Below, piece by piece: positions 63,043 through 64,000 of a stretch of 64,000 nucleotides of DNA (positions are counted from its first letter, which is position 1; the number at the start of each line of letters is the position of its first letter). Below the pieces are notes generated by a model. The model was not told the origin of the DNA. It searched no databases and saw only the letters and a program-made list of their open reading frames with translations. The DNA is from Isochrysis galbana (Eukaryota; Haptophyta; Isochrysidales; Isochrysidaceae). Location of the stretch: NCBI GenBank assembly GCA_018136815.1, contig CM030934.1, forward strand, positions 6,083,087-6,147,086, read 5' to 3'. A program made the position numbers and the translations under genes.

Positions 63043-63295
63043 ATACAGTTGTACAGTGGGTACAAACACACAAATCAACACTCTGCACTCGAACGTTTAC
63101 AGTAACAGGCCGGAAACATACGTTAAACGTTAAACGAACCCCCTCTGATGAGCAGAACCAGGGGCGCTCACCAGAAAAAGAGGAGAGAGAGAGAGAGAAC
63201 GAGGACTCGAGGGTCAAAACACAATTCGGACTCCGGCTCGGACTACAGAGTAAAATCCAGTGCCTTCGCGAGTCCTGCCTCGAGTCTCGCGGGGC

Positions 63296-63500
63296 AGCGC
63301 CGAAGGACGCTGAAGGACGCGCTGCGCGCTGCGGGACAGCGCTGAAGGACGCAGAAGGACGCAGAAGAACACTGAAGGACGCTGAAGGACGCTGAAGGAC
63401 GCGCTGTGGGACACCGCTGAAGGACACCGCTGAAGGACGCGGGGGGCGCTGAGTGACGCTGGGAGACGCTGAGGGACGCTGGGGAACGCTGAGGGACGCG
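63296..63500. repeat. GAAGGACGCT minisatellite
   Basis: About 15-20 imperfect 9-12 base units: GCTGAAGGAC, GCAGAAGGAC, GCTGAGGGAC, GCTGGGGGAC. Confidence 0.85.
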
Positions 63501-63574
63501 CTGGGGGACTTTCGCGCGGGGGGGTGAGGGAAGAGAACACGGCGTCTCAACGCGCGGACGCGGAAGAGAGCCGC

Positions 63575-63698
63575 CCTCCGCGCATGTCCCCCTCTCTCCC
63601 CCTCCCCCCCTCGGCCCGTGTCCCCCTCTCTCCCCCTCCCCCCCTCCGCGCATGTCCCCCTCTCTCCCCCTCCCCCCCTCGGCCCGTGTCCCCCTCTC
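63575..63698. repeat. About 35-bp pyrimidine minisatellite
   Basis: Alternating CGCGCATGTCCCCCTCTCTC and CGGCCCGTGTCCCCCTCTCT units joined by CCCCTCCCCCCCTC; about 3.5 copies, forming an ABAB higher-order pattern. Confidence 0.85.
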
Positions 63699-63700
63699 TC

Positions 63701-64000
63701 CTCGCCGACGATACAGCGCTAATAGCCAGGGACTACAAAAGCATGAAAAGATCCCTATATTGGGTAAAACTACACGAAAGAGCCACATGGGGGAAAACGA
63801 ATGAAAGCAAGTTCCAAGGGATCCGGATGGGAGCGCAAAGGACCCGCAAGCCCCCGTGGGACATGCGGAAATATAATTGGATTGACAACAGCGAGTATCT
63901 AACGATACTAGGCATGCCCCTAGGAGCGCCGGAGGCGCTCAAACCCTTCTGGGTGAAGCTAGCTGACAAAATCGACGAAAAAGCTATCAAGCTAGCGCCG
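63701..64000 (+). mobile_element. LINE reverse transcriptase, catalytic-core segment (runs off window)
   Basis: One hundred codons, open, starting at LADDTALIARDYKSMKRSLY (the F/YADD catalytic box with Leu in the first position), then GKTNESKFQGIRMGAQRT, NWIDNSEYLTILGMPLGAPE, and on to the window edge. Typical of non-LTR (LINE) reverse transcriptases, in which LG.P.G follows the catalytic box. The RT 5' part is missing and replaced by minisatellite, so the copy is internally deleted; it may continue in frame beyond 64000. Confidence 0.75.

Overview
This window looks like nuclear DNA from a GC-rich, intron-bearing unicellular eukaryote. A phototrophic protist is the best guess, haptophyte-like or heterokont-like; the exact group is my inference. 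Support: small spliceosomal introns (about 75-425 bp, mostly GTGNG donors and CGCAG/TGCAG acceptors), a LOV-type blue-light sensor domain, a GH72 beta-1,3-glucanosyltransferase, MORN and DDHD proteins, LINE and hAT remnants, and very strong third-position GC in real exons. I see no rRNA, functional tRNA, CRISPR, operon or bacterial signal, and no LTR or virus-like element. Three runs of exactly 100 N (10543-10642, 35643-35742, 60743-60842) are scaffold gaps of unknown true size.

Layout. 0-10 kb: an S28 serine peptidase, then a repeat-rich stretch with a small two-exon membrane protein, a hAT transposase tail, an orphan terminal exon and an inverted-repeat element. 9.9-13.4 kb: a PPIH-type cyclophilin (-) and, across a gap, a cytosine-methyltransferase-like protein with a C-terminal PHD finger (+). 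13.4-16 kb: repeats and a LINE 3' fragment. 16.1-19.9 kb: the most interesting gene, an AGC kinase whose C-terminus carries PAS, SnoaL-like, PAS and LOV domains. 20-24 kb: a giant purine tract, repeats and a second LINE fragment. 24.1-27.9 kb: a DDHD phospholipase with two PH-like domains. 28-32 kb: repeats and a long CT tract. 32.4-40 kb: BSD-domain, ankyrin, SAP-domain and coiled-coil membrane proteins. 42.4-45.6 kb: GH72 enzyme in six exons. 48.4-50.2 kb: an OCH1-type glycosyltransferase. 51.5-52.3 kb: a TIR element with an internal tRNA-like piece. 54.7-56.2 kb: a second AGC-like kinase. 57.9-61.1 kb: a large MORN-repeat protein. 61.9-64 kb: repeats, minisatellites and the start of a LINE reverse transcriptase running off the edge.

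The genes do not form one pathway. Loose themes are signalling (light/PAS kinase, second AGC kinase, DDHD-PH lipase), endomembrane and cell-surface carbohydrate work (GH72, OCH1-type transferase) and chromatin (methyltransferase-PHD). Two genome-scale patterns stand out: long homopurine/homopyrimidine tracts abut the 5' ends of most genes, and at least nine short dispersed repeat families (called A to J here) fill the intergenic space, several with hairpin or inverted ends. All exon joins were made by eye from frame, splice consensus and family similarity; no alignment was run.
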